Positions 27,005 to 36,392 of a stretch of DNA of 64,000 nucleotides are shown here, piece after piece. Each line of letters begins with the position of its first letter. Position 1 is the first letter of the stretch. The stretch covers positions 1-64,000 of the forward strand of contig NZ_JAAMFB010000006.1 of NCBI RefSeq assembly GCF_013322225.1. Reading direction: 5' to 3'. The notes beneath the pieces are model-generated. The model did not search any database and was not told the DNA's origin. It saw only the letters and a program-made list of their open reading frames with translations. This stretch comes from Agrobacterium larrymoorei (GTDB lineage: Bacteria; Pseudomonadota; Alphaproteobacteria; Rhizobiales; Rhizobiaceae). Made by a program: the position numbers and the translations under genes.

Positions 27005-27862
27005 ATGGCGGAGTTTTTGAAGCGTCTGGTGCCCAAGCGGTTTCGCAAGCAGGAATTGATCGTGCCGGTGGTGCGCATGCAGGGTGCGATCATGGCAGGC
27101 GGAAGCCAGTTTCGTCCAGCGCTCAATCTGGCATCTTACGCGCCGCTGCTGGACAAGGCGTTCAGCATGAAGGACGCTCCGGCGGTCGCCATTTCGCTGA
27201 ATTCTCCCGGTGGTTCGCCGGTCCAGTCGCGCATGATTTACAACCGCATCCGCCAGCTTGCAGAAGAGAAGAACAAGAAGGTTCTGATTTTCGTGGAAGA
27301 TGTCGCGGCCTCCGGCGGCTACATGATTGCATTGGCGGGCGACGAGATCATCGCTGATCCCACGTCCATCGTCGGCTCTATCGGCGTGGTTTCGGGCGGC
27401 TTCGGTTTCCCGGAAATGCTGCGCAAGATCGGGGTCGAACGTCGCGTCTACACGGCTGGCGAGAACAAGGCGATTCTCGATCCGTTTCAGCCAGAGAAGG
27501 AAGGCGATATCGAATATCTGAAGTCGCTCCAGCTCGAAATCCATAAGGTTTTCATCGAGATGGTGCAGATGCGCCGTGGCTCGAAACTCAAGGACGACCC
27601 GGCACTGTTTTCGGGCCTGTTCTGGACGGGGATGCGCGGACTAGACCTCGGTCTGATCGACGGGTTGGGCGACATGAAGGATGTCCTTCGCCGACGCTAT
27701 GGCGAAAAGGTCAAGCTGCAACTGATCAGCGGCGGTCGCAGCCTTTTCGGCAAGAAGGTGCCAGGGGTTGATCTTTCCGCGAATTCCATTGCCGCATCCG
27801 CAGTTTCGGGACTTGCGGATGTCGCCGAAGAAAAGGCATTGTGGGCCCGTTACGGATTGTGA
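27005..27862 (+). CDS. S49-family (SohB/SppA-like) serine peptidase
   Basis: A 285-residue short SppA-type protease. The catalytic Ser is in VAASGGYMIALAGDEIIAD near residue 102 (S-G-G-Y), the Lys is expected in the VGSIGVVSGGFGFPEML to GENKAILDPFQ region about 155, and SLNSPGGSPVQSR near 64 is the conserved substrate-side loop. ATG 27005 follows GAGGAT at good distance. The longer in-frame region from 26936 lacks a ribosome binding site. It has no clear signal peptide or membrane helix, so it may be cytoplasmic or membrane-associated. A 64-residue gene follows 14 bp later. Confidence 0.88.
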   Translation: MAEFLKRLVPKRFRKQELIVPVVRMQGAIMAGGSQFRPALNLASYAPLLDKAFSMKDAPAVAISLNSPGGSPVQSRMIYNRIRQLAEEKNKKVLIFVEDVAASGGYMIALAGDEIIADPTSIVGSIGVVSGGFGFPEMLRKIGVERRVYTAGENKAILDPFQPEKEGDIEYLKSLQLEIHKVFIEMVQMRRGSKLKDDPALFSGLFWTGMRGLDLGLIDGLGDMKDVLRRRYGEKVKLQLISGGRSLFGKKVPGVDLSANSIAASAVSGLADVAEEKALWARYGL

Positions 27863-27876
27863 TGGACGGAAAATAG

Positions 27877-28071
27877 ATGGCCCAGATTATTACGCTCGCC
27901 CTGCTCGTGTTCGGGGCGATCATTCTTTACAAGCGCTTCATCAAGGACGCCGAAAAGCTTTCCGCGAAATCCAGACGGCAGGAAAAGGAACGCCAGACCG
28001 GTGCTGCCGGCACGCTCATCAAGGACCCTGAAACCGGTGAGTACCGGGTCAAGAAGGAAGATGAGGTCTAA
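27877..28071 (+). CDS. Small single-pass membrane protein, unknown function
   Basis: A 64-residue protein with one N-terminal membrane helix (IITLALLVFGAIILYKRFI, about 3-22), a basic charged middle (KSRRQEKERQ) and a conserved-looking tail (LIKDPETGEYRVKKEDE). It follows the S49 peptidase by 14 bp, which suggests co-expression. I do not recognise a named family. It is ended by a dispersed repeat. Confidence 0.75.
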   Translation: MAQIITLALLVFGAIILYKRFIKDAEKLSAKSRRQEKERQTGAAGTLIKDPETGEYRVKKEDEV

Positions 28072-28076
28072 GGCTT

Positions 28077-28174
28077 TTTCAGCGATAGTGCGGAGCGGTT
28101 TCGTAACCGGACGATGCGTTAAAACAACAAGCTAGAGCATTTTCGTTTTTCAAAGAAGGGCGGAAATGCTCTAG
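28077..28174 (+). repeat. AGAGCATTTTC-type intergenic repeat, copy C
   Basis: A two-part copy like 15441-15543. A left part with GAGCGGTTTCGTAACCGGACG is followed by ATGCGTTAAAACAACA. The right part begins TAGAGCATTTTCG and ends GGAAATGCTCTAG, so the right half alone forms a hairpin. It sits between the 64-residue membrane gene and the convergent DUF2207 gene. Confidence 0.75.
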
Positions 28175-28192
28175 GAACACGAGTGGCGCGGC

Positions 28193-30124
28193 TCACCAGC
28201 CCCCACCGCCTCCACCCCCGCCACCAGAGCCGGAAAACCCACCACCGCCGGAAAAGCTGGACGAAGACGAACTTGTCGTCTGCTGCGGAATAGTCGAAGC
28301 GATGGTGGATGCCATGGACGACGAAAATCCGCCGATCCGGTCTCCAAAATTGGTTGCGCTGCCACCGACATACCAGCCTGGCGTATAGGTGGCAGCGGCT
28401 CCCGCTGCGGCATTTGCCAGCCATGTCTCGAACGTCCGGCTCCAGGGCTTTTCTACGCCAAGCGCCACCGCATAGGGAAGCAGCGTCTCGAAATGCTGTG
28501 GTGACATTTCCGGGGCGCCCTGCATTTTCATTCGATCCCTCTCAGCAACAGTCAGATAGAGGCGTAAGCCCTCTATTCCGTCCATCAATTTACGGCCGAG
28601 CGGCGTTGGTGCGCCCATCAGGAAGATAAAAAGCACGTTGATGAGGACAATCAGGCCAATCGCCACCACCGCCAGCGAATTTGTGTCATGGACATGATCG
28701 AAGAAGAATTTTGCCGCCAAGCCTATGATAAATACAAAACAGAGGAAGCCAGAAACGGCCATGAACACGATACTGACGATGCGTGAGGCTACGGGTGCGC
28801 CCCGCTTTCGCGACTTGCCGAAGATCGCCGCACCTACCGAGAAGAACACGGAGGCAAAACTCAGTGCGACGACCGTGCCGACATCATTTTCGTCAAACCC
28901 GCCAATAATCATCGTGGCAAGAACAATCATGATGCTCAGAAAAACCCCGCAGACGATATAGACGAGGTTGCTTTTGTAATATTTGCCGCGATGTTCCTTT
29001 TCGATGGCCGAGCGAAACTGTTCACCGATATGCTCCACCTTTAGGCCGTTCGCTGCGCTGATTTGCAGGCTGTCGCCCGGCCCTCCGATGGACGCGAGCA
29101 GCGAACGCTGCCCCGATGGAAGACTGTCTTCGATCTTCCTGGTCGTGCGGCGAATGATGATGGATTTCTTGAGATCTTCCAGCGTGACGTAACCCTTTAC
29201 GGCAAGGTCGAGTGCCGTTGCTGAAATCGCGCTCCATCCCGCTCCGGAAAATCCCCGATTATCGATGTAGTTGACCAGCGCGGGCGAAACACCCTCAGGT
29301 GCATCCCATCGCGGCACGATGATGCCCGCTGCCGGGTTTCGCCCCACAGCCGCCCACGCCTTGAAATAATAGCCAAGGACCAACAGCAGCCCGATTCCTG
29401 CGACGATTAAGCCCAGATTATCCCGCAGCCACCAGCGCCGCTGCTGCTCCGCCGAAGGCACGTCGATGGCACCTTTTGGTAGCTTCACGGCAATCGTCAT
29501 GTTTTCGCCTTCCTGATAGGGGCGAGTGGAGGCAAAAAACACCTCGTTACCTTCCGTCAAGATGCGCGCATCTCGACGCTTGCCACCGAAAGCCCCTGTA
29601 AACACTGCCGTTTCTGTCGGGCTCACGCCTTGCGGCAACGAAACAGTCGCGGATATTTCGCGCATCGGAAACTGCCAGCCGGTGCCGGTCACGTTCCAGG
29701 TCAAGTCGTCGTAGGCGTCGAAGTAACGAATCTGACGGTCGGTGGTGTAGGTGATCTGGAAAATGTGCTCTCCAGTGGAGAGAAAACGGTCTGCATTGCC
29801 CGTGTAGATGCGGATGCCGCCATCGATCGTTTCCGTACGCCAGTCCTCCGGCGCTCCGTCGCGCTCCACGGAAACCACTTCGAACCCGACTTTGGTGCGG
29901 TTGCCATTCTTGTCCAGCGCATAGAGCGGAAAATCGCGGAAGATACCGCGCTTGATGCGATTGCCTTCCGCCCGCGCATTGATGGTTTCCGTCACCGTCA
30001 ATGTGCCGTTCTTCGCAACGTCGATGATGGAGTGATAGGACAGGATGAACTCTTCGGCGAAGGCCGGAAGCGTCGTGGCGATGAAGACGAAAAGCGCGAG
30101 AATTCGGGCGATGATGGTCTTCAC
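28193..30124 (-). CDS. DUF2207-family membrane protein with Gly-rich tail
   Basis: A 643-residue DUF2207 protein. It has a signal peptide (ALFVFIATTLPAFA), a large extracytoplasmic N-terminal region (about 24-230), one membrane helix near 240 and two or three more around 400-500, then a cytoplasmic or periplasmic C-terminal part. The tail consists of Ser runs followed by glycine repeats (FSGGGG, GSGGGGG) and ends in Trp. This serine/glycine tail is a hallmark of the family. DUF2207 proteins usually sit next to LemA; here lemA is 1.6 kb upstream on the same strand, with aroA and a repeat between. Function is not established. Confidence 0.88.
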   Translation of the reverse strand: MKTIIARILALFVFIATTLPAFAEEFILSYHSIIDVAKNGTLTVTETINARAEGNRIKRGIFRDFPLYALDKNGNRTKVGFEVVSVERDGAPEDWRTETIDGGIRIYTGNADRFLSTGEHIFQITYTTDRQIRYFDAYDDLTWNVTGTGWQFPMREISATVSLPQGVSPTETAVFTGAFGGKRRDARILTEGNEVFFASTRPYQEGENMTIAVKLPKGAIDVPSAEQQRRWWLRDNLGLIVAGIGLLLVLGYYFKAWAAVGRNPAAGIIVPRWDAPEGVSPALVNYIDNRGFSGAGWSAISATALDLAVKGYVTLEDLKKSIIIRRTTRKIEDSLPSGQRSLLASIGGPGDSLQISAANGLKVEHIGEQFRSAIEKEHRGKYYKSNLVYIVCGVFLSIMIVLATMIIGGFDENDVGTVVALSFASVFFSVGAAIFGKSRKRGAPVASRIVSIVFMAVSGFLCFVFIIGLAAKFFFDHVHDTNSLAVVAIGLIVLINVLFIFLMGAPTPLGRKLMDGIEGLRLYLTVAERDRMKMQGAPEMSPQHFETLLPYAVALGVEKPWSRTFETWLANAAAGAAATYTPGWYVGGSATNFGDRIGGFSSSMASTIASTIPQQTTSSSSSSFSGGGGFSGSGGGGGGGGGW

Positions 30125-30179
30125 GAGTGCGGTTCTCCCTTTGGCCTTTTCCTCATTCGCGTCTCAGCAAGCAGCGGCA

Positions 30180-30394
30180 CCCCTCACCAAGAAAACCTAG
30201 GACTTCGCTTTGCGAAGATCGAGGTTTTCTATCCTCTCCCACAAGGGGGAGAGGAAAAAACGTCGCACCCTTTCGGCTTACTCAAGCTGTAGTGGAAACC
30301 AGAGCGATGCCGCAGGTTACCTCTACCCTTGTGGGAGAGGAAGAAAAATCATGGTCTTAGCTTCAGCTAAGTCATAGATTTTTCAGGTGAGGGG
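30180..30394. repeat. Mosaic palindromic repeat, copy 1 (RIME-like)
   Basis: A 215-bp element bounded by inverted CCCCTCAC / GTGAGGGG. The left module is a hairpin (GAAAACCTAGGACTTCGC...GCGAAG...GGTTTTC) followed by TCCTCTCCCACAAGGGGGAG. The right module is CCCTTGTGGGAGAGG and a second hairpin (GAAAAATC...GATTTTTC). It resembles the rhizobial intergenic mosaic elements called RIME. It lies between DUF2207 and aroA. Confidence 0.75.
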
Positions 30395-30408
30395 TTAGTC
30401 TCCGCAAC

Positions 30409-31668
30409 TTACTTATCCACCTCATCATACTTCACACCCAAAGACCCCAATGCCTTCCAATACCCCGGATAGGTTTTGCCCACACAAGCCGGGTTCTGAA
30501 TGCCGATGCCCCTAGTCTTCAGCCCGGCAAGCGCAAAGCTCATGGCAATGCGGTGATCATGAAACGTGTCGATAGATGCCTTTACCGTCTGCCCCGCGAG
30601 AGCAGGATCGGCATGCACGATCAGATCATCACCGTCTTCATGCGCCAGACCGTCCCTGATCTGGTTGAGGCCAAGCGACAACGCGCGGATGCGATCGCAC
30701 TCCTTCACGCGCAGATTGGCGATACCGACGAAGCGGACGGGCGTGTTGTTGTAGGCGGCCAGCACGGCGATGGTCGGAATGGCGTCCTGCATCTGGCTGC
30801 CGTCGATTTCGGCGGGCAGATCGGGAAACTGCGCCATCACCGCATGCGCCTTGGCATCCGGCTGGGTGAAGGCGTCCGCAGGCATGCCGATATCGATCTT
30901 GCCGCCGGTCAGCAGTTCCGTGCCCCAGAGATAGGTCGCAGCCGATGCATCCGGCTCGATGTGGAAATCGGTGGCCTTGTAGCCGGTGGGGTGCACGCGC
31001 CAGATGGCGTTGCTGATACGCTCTACCTTCGCGCCGAAGGCTTCCATGGCAGACACAGTGAGGTCGATGTAACCCTTCGCGCCGATGTCCTCACCGGCCA
31101 GAATGATATCGAAAGTCTGCGCGCCACAGGGGGCCGCCATCAGCAGGGCCGATACATACTGGCTGGAGAGATTGCCATCGATGGTGACGCTCTCTTTCGT
31201 AAAGCCCTTGCCGTTTCCCTTCACCGTTACCGGCGGGCAGCCGGTCGGCGCTTCGGCGTCGATGCCGAGCGCGGTCAGCGCGTCCACCAGCGGCTTGATC
31301 GGGCGCTTGCGCATATGCTCGTCACCATCGACAACCACGGTGCCGTCGACGGATGCGACGGCGGCGGTGAGGAAGCGCGTGGCCGTGCCGGCATTGCCGA
31401 GGAAAAGCGGTTTGTCCGGTGCGGTCAGAACGCCCTGACTTTCCACCACGAAGCTTGTCGCATCCGGCTCCGTCACCTTCACGCCCATGGCGCGCAAGGC
31501 TTCGGCCATATACAGCGTGTCGTCGCTTTTCAGCGCGCCGGTGAGAACGCTTCTGCCCTTGGCCAGACCCGCCAGCAGCAGTACACGGTTGGTGATGGAC
31601 TTGGAGCCGGGAGGCTCGACCTTGCCGGAAAGCGGGTGGTTTGGCGGGGTGATGGTCAGTTCGATCAT
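30409..31668 (-). CDS. aroA: 5-enolpyruvylshikimate-3-phosphate synthase, class I-like
   Basis: A 419-residue EPSP synthase of the shikimate pathway. It joins shikimate 3-phosphate and PEP. Conserved sites are intact: PGSKSITNR near residue 20, LFLGNAGTATRFLTA near 88-102, SSQYVSALLM, the catalytic Asp in MQDAIPT, and LRVKECDRIRAL. HDHRIAM and GKTYP follow. The sequence is unlike the class II CP4 enzyme of Agrobacterium (which has GNAATGCRL in this region). At the position of E. coli Pro101 it has Phe99. It follows lemA by 42 bp. Rhizobia normally also carry a class II enzyme elsewhere, so this may be a second copy; that cannot be seen here. Confidence 0.9.
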   Translation of the reverse strand: MIELTITPPNHPLSGKVEPPGSKSITNRVLLLAGLAKGRSVLTGALKSDDTLYMAEALRAMGVKVTEPDATSFVVESQGVLTAPDKPLFLGNAGTATRFLTAAVASVDGTVVVDGDEHMRKRPIKPLVDALTALGIDAEAPTGCPPVTVKGNGKGFTKESVTIDGNLSSQYVSALLMAAPCGAQTFDIILAGEDIGAKGYIDLTVSAMEAFGAKVERISNAIWRVHPTGYKATDFHIEPDASAATYLWGTELLTGGKIDIGMPADAFTQPDAKAHAVMAQFPDLPAEIDGSQMQDAIPTIAVLAAYNNTPVRFVGIANLRVKECDRIRALSLGLNQIRDGLAHEDGDDLIVHADPALAGQTVKASIDTFHDHRIAMSFALAGLKTRGIGIQNPACVGKTYPGYWKALGSLGVKYDEVDK

Positions 31669-31710
31669 GTCTTTATCGTCTTCTCGCCAGCTTTTTCACT
31701 GGCATTGCAA

Positions 31711-32262
31711 TTAGAATTTAACGGAAGGAACGGCGCGATCCGCCTCATTGGTGATCTCGAAATAGGGCGCTTTGGCAAAGCCGAACTGGCCCGCAACGAG
31801 GTTGGAGGGGAAGCTCTCCACCTTCACATTCAGGTCGCGCGCAGAACCGTTATAGTAACGGCGCGACATCTGTATCTCGCTTTCGAGTGTTTCCAGAGAT
31901 CGCTGCAATTCCAGAAAGTTTTGGTTCGCCTTCAGGTCCGGGTAGGCTTCCGCCAGCGCGAACAGTTTGCCGATGGCCTGCCCGAGTAAGCCTTCCGCCT
32001 GCGCACGGCCCTCGACATCACCGGCCGGCACGGCCTGCGCGCGGTTGCGAAGATTGACCACCTCTTCGAAGGTGGTCTTTTCATGGGCCGCATAGCCCTT
32101 CACGGTTTCGATGAGGTTGGGGATGAGGTCGGCGCGACGCTTCAACTGAACGTCGATGCCCGACCAGGCCTCTTCCTTCATCTGCCGTGCTTTGACGAGG
32201 CCGTTATAGATGAAGACGACATAAAGCGCGATTGCCGCGACGATGGCCAATGCGATGAACAT
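31711..32262 (-). CDS. lemA: LemA-family membrane protein
   Basis: A 183-residue LemA protein. One N-terminal membrane helix (ALAIVAAIALYVVFIYNGLV) is followed by a long antiparallel helical region with the family pattern (AWSGIDVQLKRRADLIPNLIETVKGYAAHE) and a C-terminal VAGQFGFAKAPYFEI segment. A GAGGGGGAA Shine-Dalgarno sequence precedes the ATG. It lies 75 bp after glyQ and 42 bp before aroA on the same strand. LemA is common beside DUF2207 genes, which is nearly true here. Its function is unknown. Confidence 0.93.
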   Translation of the reverse strand: MFIALAIVAAIALYVVFIYNGLVKARQMKEEAWSGIDVQLKRRADLIPNLIETVKGYAAHEKTTFEEVVNLRNRAQAVPAGDVEGRAQAEGLLGQAIGKLFALAEAYPDLKANQNFLELQRSLETLESEIQMSRRYYNGSARDLNVKVESFPSNLVAGQFGFAKAPYFEITNEADRAVPSVKF

Positions 32263-32337
32263 GCAAGCTTCCCCCTCATGAAAACCCCAACGAGCCGAAT
32301 ACCTCGGCCCGTCATCATCACCTGACTACTTATAACG

Positions 32338-33294
32338 TCAGGCCGCGTCTTTATTCCAATTCACACCACCGGCATCCGTCATCAGGAACGCTTCGCCGCA
32401 AGCCTTGGAAAGCGTGCGAACGCGCAGAATGTAACTCTGGCGCTCCGTCACAGAAATCACACCGCGCGCATCCAGCAGGTTGAAGACGTGGGATGCCTTG
32501 ATGCACTGGTCGTAAGCTGGAAACACGCATTTATGCAGCATCTGGTTGGCGTTATCACCGGGAGCACCAGCGGCGAGCAGCGCCTGACACTCCTTCTCGG
32601 CATCGATGAAGTGGCGATGCAGCATGGCCGTATCGGCATATTCGAAGTTATGGCGCGAATATTCCTGTTCTGCCTGCAGGAAGACATCGCCATAGGAAAT
32701 CTTCTCGTCGCCTTCGCGGCCATTGAAGTTCAGGTCGTAGACATTGTCCACGCCCTGCACATACATGGCCAGACGCTCGAGACCATAGGTCAACTCACCG
32801 GCAACCGGCGAGCATTCGATGCCGCAAACCTGCTGGAAGTACGTGAACTGCGACACTTCCATGCCATCGCACCAGCATTCCCAACCCAGACCCCAGGCAC
32901 CCAGCGTCGGGCTTTCCCAGTCGTCTTCCACGAAGCGCACATCATGCAGCAGCGGGTCCAGACCGATGGCCTTCAGCGAACCGAGATAAAGCTCCTGCAA
33001 GTTTGAAGGGTTCGGCTTCAGAATGACCTGATACTGGTAATAATGCTGCAACCGGTTCGGGTTCTCACCATAGCGACCATCGGATGGACGGCGCGACGGC
33101 TGCACATAGGCGGCCTTCCACGGCTTGGGTCCAAGCGCGCGCAGCGTCGTGGCCGGGTGAAACGTGCCCGCACCCACTTCCATATCGTAAGGCTGCAAAA
33201 CGGCGCAGCCCTTGTCCGCCCAGTAATTATGCAGCGTCAGGATCAGCGCCTGAAAGGAACGCTTCGGGTTCATATGGTCTGGAACGTCGGTCAT
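32338..33294 (-). CDS. glyQ: Glycyl-tRNA synthetase alpha chain
   Basis: The catalytic alpha subunit of the bacterial tetrameric glycyl-tRNA synthetase, 318 residues from ATG 33294. The class II motifs [14 protein letters not shown] near the start, [41 protein letters not shown] near 60 and [21 protein letters not shown] near 165 are intact. The longer reading to 33357 adds 21 residues that do not look conserved. It is encoded on the opposite strand to glyS, with 364 bp between them; in many bacteria they are co-directional. Confidence 0.96.
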   Translation of the reverse strand: MTDVPDHMNPKRSFQALILTLHNYWADKGCAVLQPYDMEVGAGTFHPATTLRALGPKPWKAAYVQPSRRPSDGRYGENPNRLQHYYQYQVILKPNPSNLQELYLGSLKAIGLDPLLHDVRFVEDDWESPTLGAWGLGWECWCDGMEVSQFTYFQQVCGIECSPVAGELTYGLERLAMYVQGVDNVYDLNFNGREGDEKISYGDVFLQAEQEYSRHNFEYADTAMLHRHFIDAEKECQALLAAGAPGDNANQMLHKCVFPAYDQCIKASHVFNLLDARGVISVTERQSYILRVRTLSKACGEAFLMTDAGGVNWNKDAA

Positions 33295-33658
33295 TGCGGT
33301 CTTCACGGTCAAGAGAGTGTAAGCAAATTGCTTACTTGAATTGCGGACAGGTGCCATGGCTAGGGGTTACAGGTCAAGACATCTGTATGGAGGTGAATAT
33401 TAAAGGTATGAGCATAGCTGAGAATATTTTTAAGAAAAAACGCAAAAATATTTCCCTTTAGCTTGTTTTACGCTCTTCAATCCCGCGGGCACGAGGCCTG
33501 TTCTGCTCTCAGATACAAGGCAAGACGTTAATAACAAGGAGACTTCGGCGGTGGTGGTGGAGGAATTAAGCGAACCTTTTTTATTCATAACATTGTGCAT
33601 TCACCGGAAATTTTGCTAGCAGAGGCCAAAGAAAATCCATCACACCGGAAATTGACCA
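33295..33658. other. Divergent glyQ-glyS intergenic region
   Basis: 364 bp that must hold promoters for both glyQ (leftward) and glyS (rightward). A locally AT-rich patch lies at about 33385-33465. It includes a possible 24-codon frame from ATG 33387 (or 17 codons from ATG 33408) that encodes a very Lys-rich peptide. I do not call it as a gene. No terminator or known RNA leader was seen. Confidence 0.5.
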
Positions 33659-36022
33659 ATGCCTGATCTTCTGCTCGAACTTCGCTCCGAAGAAATCCCC
33701 GCCCGCATGCAGCGCAAGGCGGCGGGTGATCTGAAGAAGCTTGTCACCGATGCGCTGGTGGAAAGAGGGCTGTCTTACGAAGGTGCGCGCGAATACTGGA
33801 CGCCGCGCCGCCTGACGCTGGATATTCGTGGATTGAACGCCCGCTCTGCCGATGTGCGCGAAGAAAAGAAAGGCCCGCGCACGGACGCAAACGAGAAGGC
33901 CATCGAGGGCTTTCTGCGCGGTGCTGGCCTCTCCGATATTTCGCAGGCGCAGGTCGTTTCCGATCCGAAGAAGGGTGATTTCTACGTCGCCATCGTCAAC
34001 AAGCCGGGCCGCCCTGCCGAAGAGATCATTGCCGAGGTCATGCCCGGCATCATCCGCTCCTTCCCATGGCCCAAGTCCATGCGCTCCGGCTCCGCCTCCA
34101 TGCCGAAGGGTTCGAGCTTTGGCGGTATCGAGGGCAAGGGTTCGGAAAGCCTGCGCTGGGTGCGCCCGCTGCAATCGATCGTCTGCATGTTCGGGCCAGA
34201 GCATGATGAGACGCAGGTCATCCCCTTCGAGATCGATGGCATCGTGGCGGGCAACGTGACCTATGGCCATCGTTTCCACGCACCGGAAGCCATAACCGTG
34301 CGCCGCTTCGATGACTATGTGGCAAGCCTTGAAAAGGCAAAGGTCATTCTGGATGCCGAGCGCCGCAAGGATATCATCCTGCACGACGCCAAGGATCTGG
34401 CTTTCGCGAACGGCCTCGACCTCGTGGAAGATGAAGGCCTGCTGGAAGAGGTCTCTGGCCTCGTGGAATGGCCGCAGGTTCTGATCGGCACCTTCGAGGA
34501 GGATTACCTCGAAATCCCGGCGGAAATCATTCGCCTGACAATCAAGACCAACCAGAAGTGCTTCGTCACCCGTCCGCAGGGCGCGAGCGAAGGCCTGTCG
34601 AACCGCTTCATTCTGGTCTCCAACATTCAGGCGACCGATGGCGGCAAGGAAATCATCCACGGCAACGGCAAGGTCGTGCGCGCCCGCCTGTCCGATGCCA
34701 AGCATTTCTGGACGCGCGACCAGGGGGATCTGCCGGACCTTGAAACGCTGAAGGAATCCGCCGCTAAATTCGGCCTGGACCTCGCCAAGCCTCTCGACCA
34801 GCGCATGGCAAAGCTCGACGCCCTGAACGTCACCTTCCACGCCAAGCTCGGCACGCAGGGTGAGCGCGTCGCCCGCATTCGCGAACTCGCGAAACAACTC
34901 GCCCCCATTGTCGGTGCCGATGCCGCTCTGGTAGACCGTGCCGTCGTTCTGGCCAAGGCGGACCTGCGCACCGAAGCCGTGGGCGAATTCCCCGAACTTC
35001 AGGGCCTGATGGGCCGCAAATACGCAGCTCTCCAAGGCGAAAACGAAAGCGTCGCCGCTGCCATCGAAGAACACTGGAAGCCGCAGGGCCCAACCGACGC
35101 CGTTCCACGCGACAAGGTTTCGCTGACGGTCGCGCTCGCCGACAAGCTCGACACCCTCGTCGGCTTCTGGGCCATCAATGAAAAGCCGACAGGTTCGAAA
35201 GACCCGTTCGCGCTGCGTCGTGCGGCGTTGGGAGTGATGCGGATTATTCTGGAGCGGAATGTGCGTTTGCCGTTGATAGAAGCTACAACGCAGGCAAACC
35301 GAGCGGCTGCTGTTCAATTGTTTAATAACGATAAGGCGTTTTACGAGGCTGATTTCGAGAACGATGACGGTGAAACTGAATACGTTCTTGCACCGTATTA
35401 TGCGAACTATCGAAGGGATGAGGAGTTTGCTATTAACCTCATCCATGAAGAAGGTTGCCACCTTAGTTTAGGTGACGAGCGCAAAGGCATATTGAGCTTT
35501 GGCAGTGAGGTCATCTCCTTCTTCCACGACCGCCTGAAGGTCTACCTGCGCGACCTCGGCGCACGTTACGACCTCATCGAATCTGTGCTGACACCCGAGT
35601 CGGATGACTTCCTCATGGTCGCCCGCCGCGTCGAAGCCCTGACGGCCTTCATCACTGGTGAAGACGGCAAGAACCTGCTGGCAGGCACCAAGCGCGCCAC
35701 GCAGCTGCTCGCCGCCGAAGAGAAGAAGGGCACTGTCGTTGCGGACGGAGTGTCAGAAGACCTGCTGAAGCTCGACGCGGAAAAGGCGCTCTACGCGGCC
35801 ATCAAGAACGCATCCGCCGATGCGGCCACAGCCGTTGAAGCAGAGGACTTCCGTTCTGCCATGCAGGCACTGTCCACGCTGCGCGCGCCAGTCGACAATT
35901 TCTTCGAAGATGTCCTCGTCAACGACGAAGACGCCGCCATCCGCGCCAACCGTCTGGCTCTGCTGAAAGCGATCCGCGAAGCGACCGGCACCGTAGCGGA
36001 CTTCTCGAAGATTACCGCTTGA
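33659..36022 (+). CDS. glyS: Glycyl-tRNA synthetase beta chain
   Basis: A 787-residue beta subunit, longer than the E. coli protein (689). It starts [21 protein letters not shown]; the GYRFHAP-type segment [10 protein letters not shown] lies near 203, the HD-like region around [32 protein letters not shown] near 495-525, and the anticodon-binding tail ([25 protein letters not shown]) near 620. Between NVRLPL and that tail, roughly residues 540-615, lies extra sequence rich in Asn, Glu and Tyr, encoded at about 47% GC with TTG, TTA and CGA codons unlike the rest. The frame stays open, so the insertion is tolerated. Confidence 0.95.
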   Translation: MPDLLLELRSEEIPARMQRKAAGDLKKLVTDALVERGLSYEGAREYWTPRRLTLDIRGLNARSADVREEKKGPRTDANEKAIEGFLRGAGLSDISQAQVVSDPKKGDFYVAIVNKPGRPAEEIIAEVMPGIIRSFPWPKSMRSGSASMPKGSSFGGIEGKGSESLRWVRPLQSIVCMFGPEHDETQVIPFEIDGIVAGNVTYGHRFHAPEAITVRRFDDYVASLEKAKVILDAERRKDIILHDAKDLAFANGLDLVEDEGLLEEVSGLVEWPQVLIGTFEEDYLEIPAEIIRLTIKTNQKCFVTRPQGASEGLSNRFILVSNIQATDGGKEIIHGNGKVVRARLSDAKHFWTRDQGDLPDLETLKESAAKFGLDLAKPLDQRMAKLDALNVTFHAKLGTQGERVARIRELAKQLAPIVGADAALVDRAVVLAKADLRTEAVGEFPELQGLMGRKYAALQGENESVAAAIEEHWKPQGPTDAVPRDKVSLTVALADKLDTLVGFWAINEKPTGSKDPFALRRAALGVMRIILERNVRLPLIEATTQANRAAAVQLFNNDKAFYEADFENDDGETEYVLAPYYANYRRDEEFAINLIHEEGCHLSLGDERKGILSFGSEVISFFHDRLKVYLRDLGARYDLIESVLTPESDDFLMVARRVEALTAFITGEDGKNLLAGTKRATQLLAAEEKKGTVVADGVSEDLLKLDAEKALYAAIKNASADAATAVEAEDFRSAMQALSTLRAPVDNFFEDVLVNDEDAAIRANRLALLKAIREATGTVADFSKITA

Positions 36023-36062
36023 GTAAGACTTCTGCATGGTAACGTTTATGGTACTATAGCGC

Positions 36063-36391
36063 ATGATCAAGATCGTTGAATATCTCGATCAAAGTGGTGC
36101 AAGCCCTTTTGAGCGCTGGTTCAATAAGCTAGATGCACGGGCAGCCTCAAAGGTGACGATTGCCTTGACGCGCCGCGCATGGGACAAGGTAATTTCTCGA
36201 ACGTCAAAACAGTAGGACTGGGGGTTCTGGAATACAGGATCGATTATGGGCCGGGCTACCGCATCTATTTCGGCAGGGATGGTGAAGCGCTGGTCATTTT
36301 GTTGGTAGGTGGTACCAAGACCAGACAGCAGAATGACATCGAAGCGGCTCATAGCTACTGGCAGAGTTACAAATCCAGAAAAGGGTCTTGA
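36063..36391 (+). pseudogene. higB: HigB/RelE-type toxin, frameshifted
   Basis: A toxin of the HigB (Gp49-like, RelE superfamily) type, broken by a frameshift. From ATG 36063 the frame reads the toxin N-terminus (MIKIVEYLDQSGASPFERWF to ALTR), then goes out of frame and stops at 36213 (50 residues). The C-terminal half continues in another frame from ATG 36179 (MGQGNFSNVKTVGLGVLEYR to the end at 36391). The junction is a perfect tandem duplication CGCGC-CGCGC at 36169-36178. Removing one unit would restore ALTR-MGQGNF and a normal 107-residue toxin. The antitoxin gene overlaps its end. Confidence 0.85.
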
Positions 36392-36392
36392 T

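Noticed and set aside
30409..31668. A CP4-like class II glyphosate-tolerant EPSPS
   Set aside because: The motifs are of class I-like type (PGSKSITNR, GNAGTATRFL); the CP4 signature residues are absent.
33581..35461. A 626-codon open frame on the minus strand opposite glyS
   Set aside because: Long antisense frames are common in high-GC coding DNA. The plus strand carries a clear GlyS, and the minus frame shows no domain.
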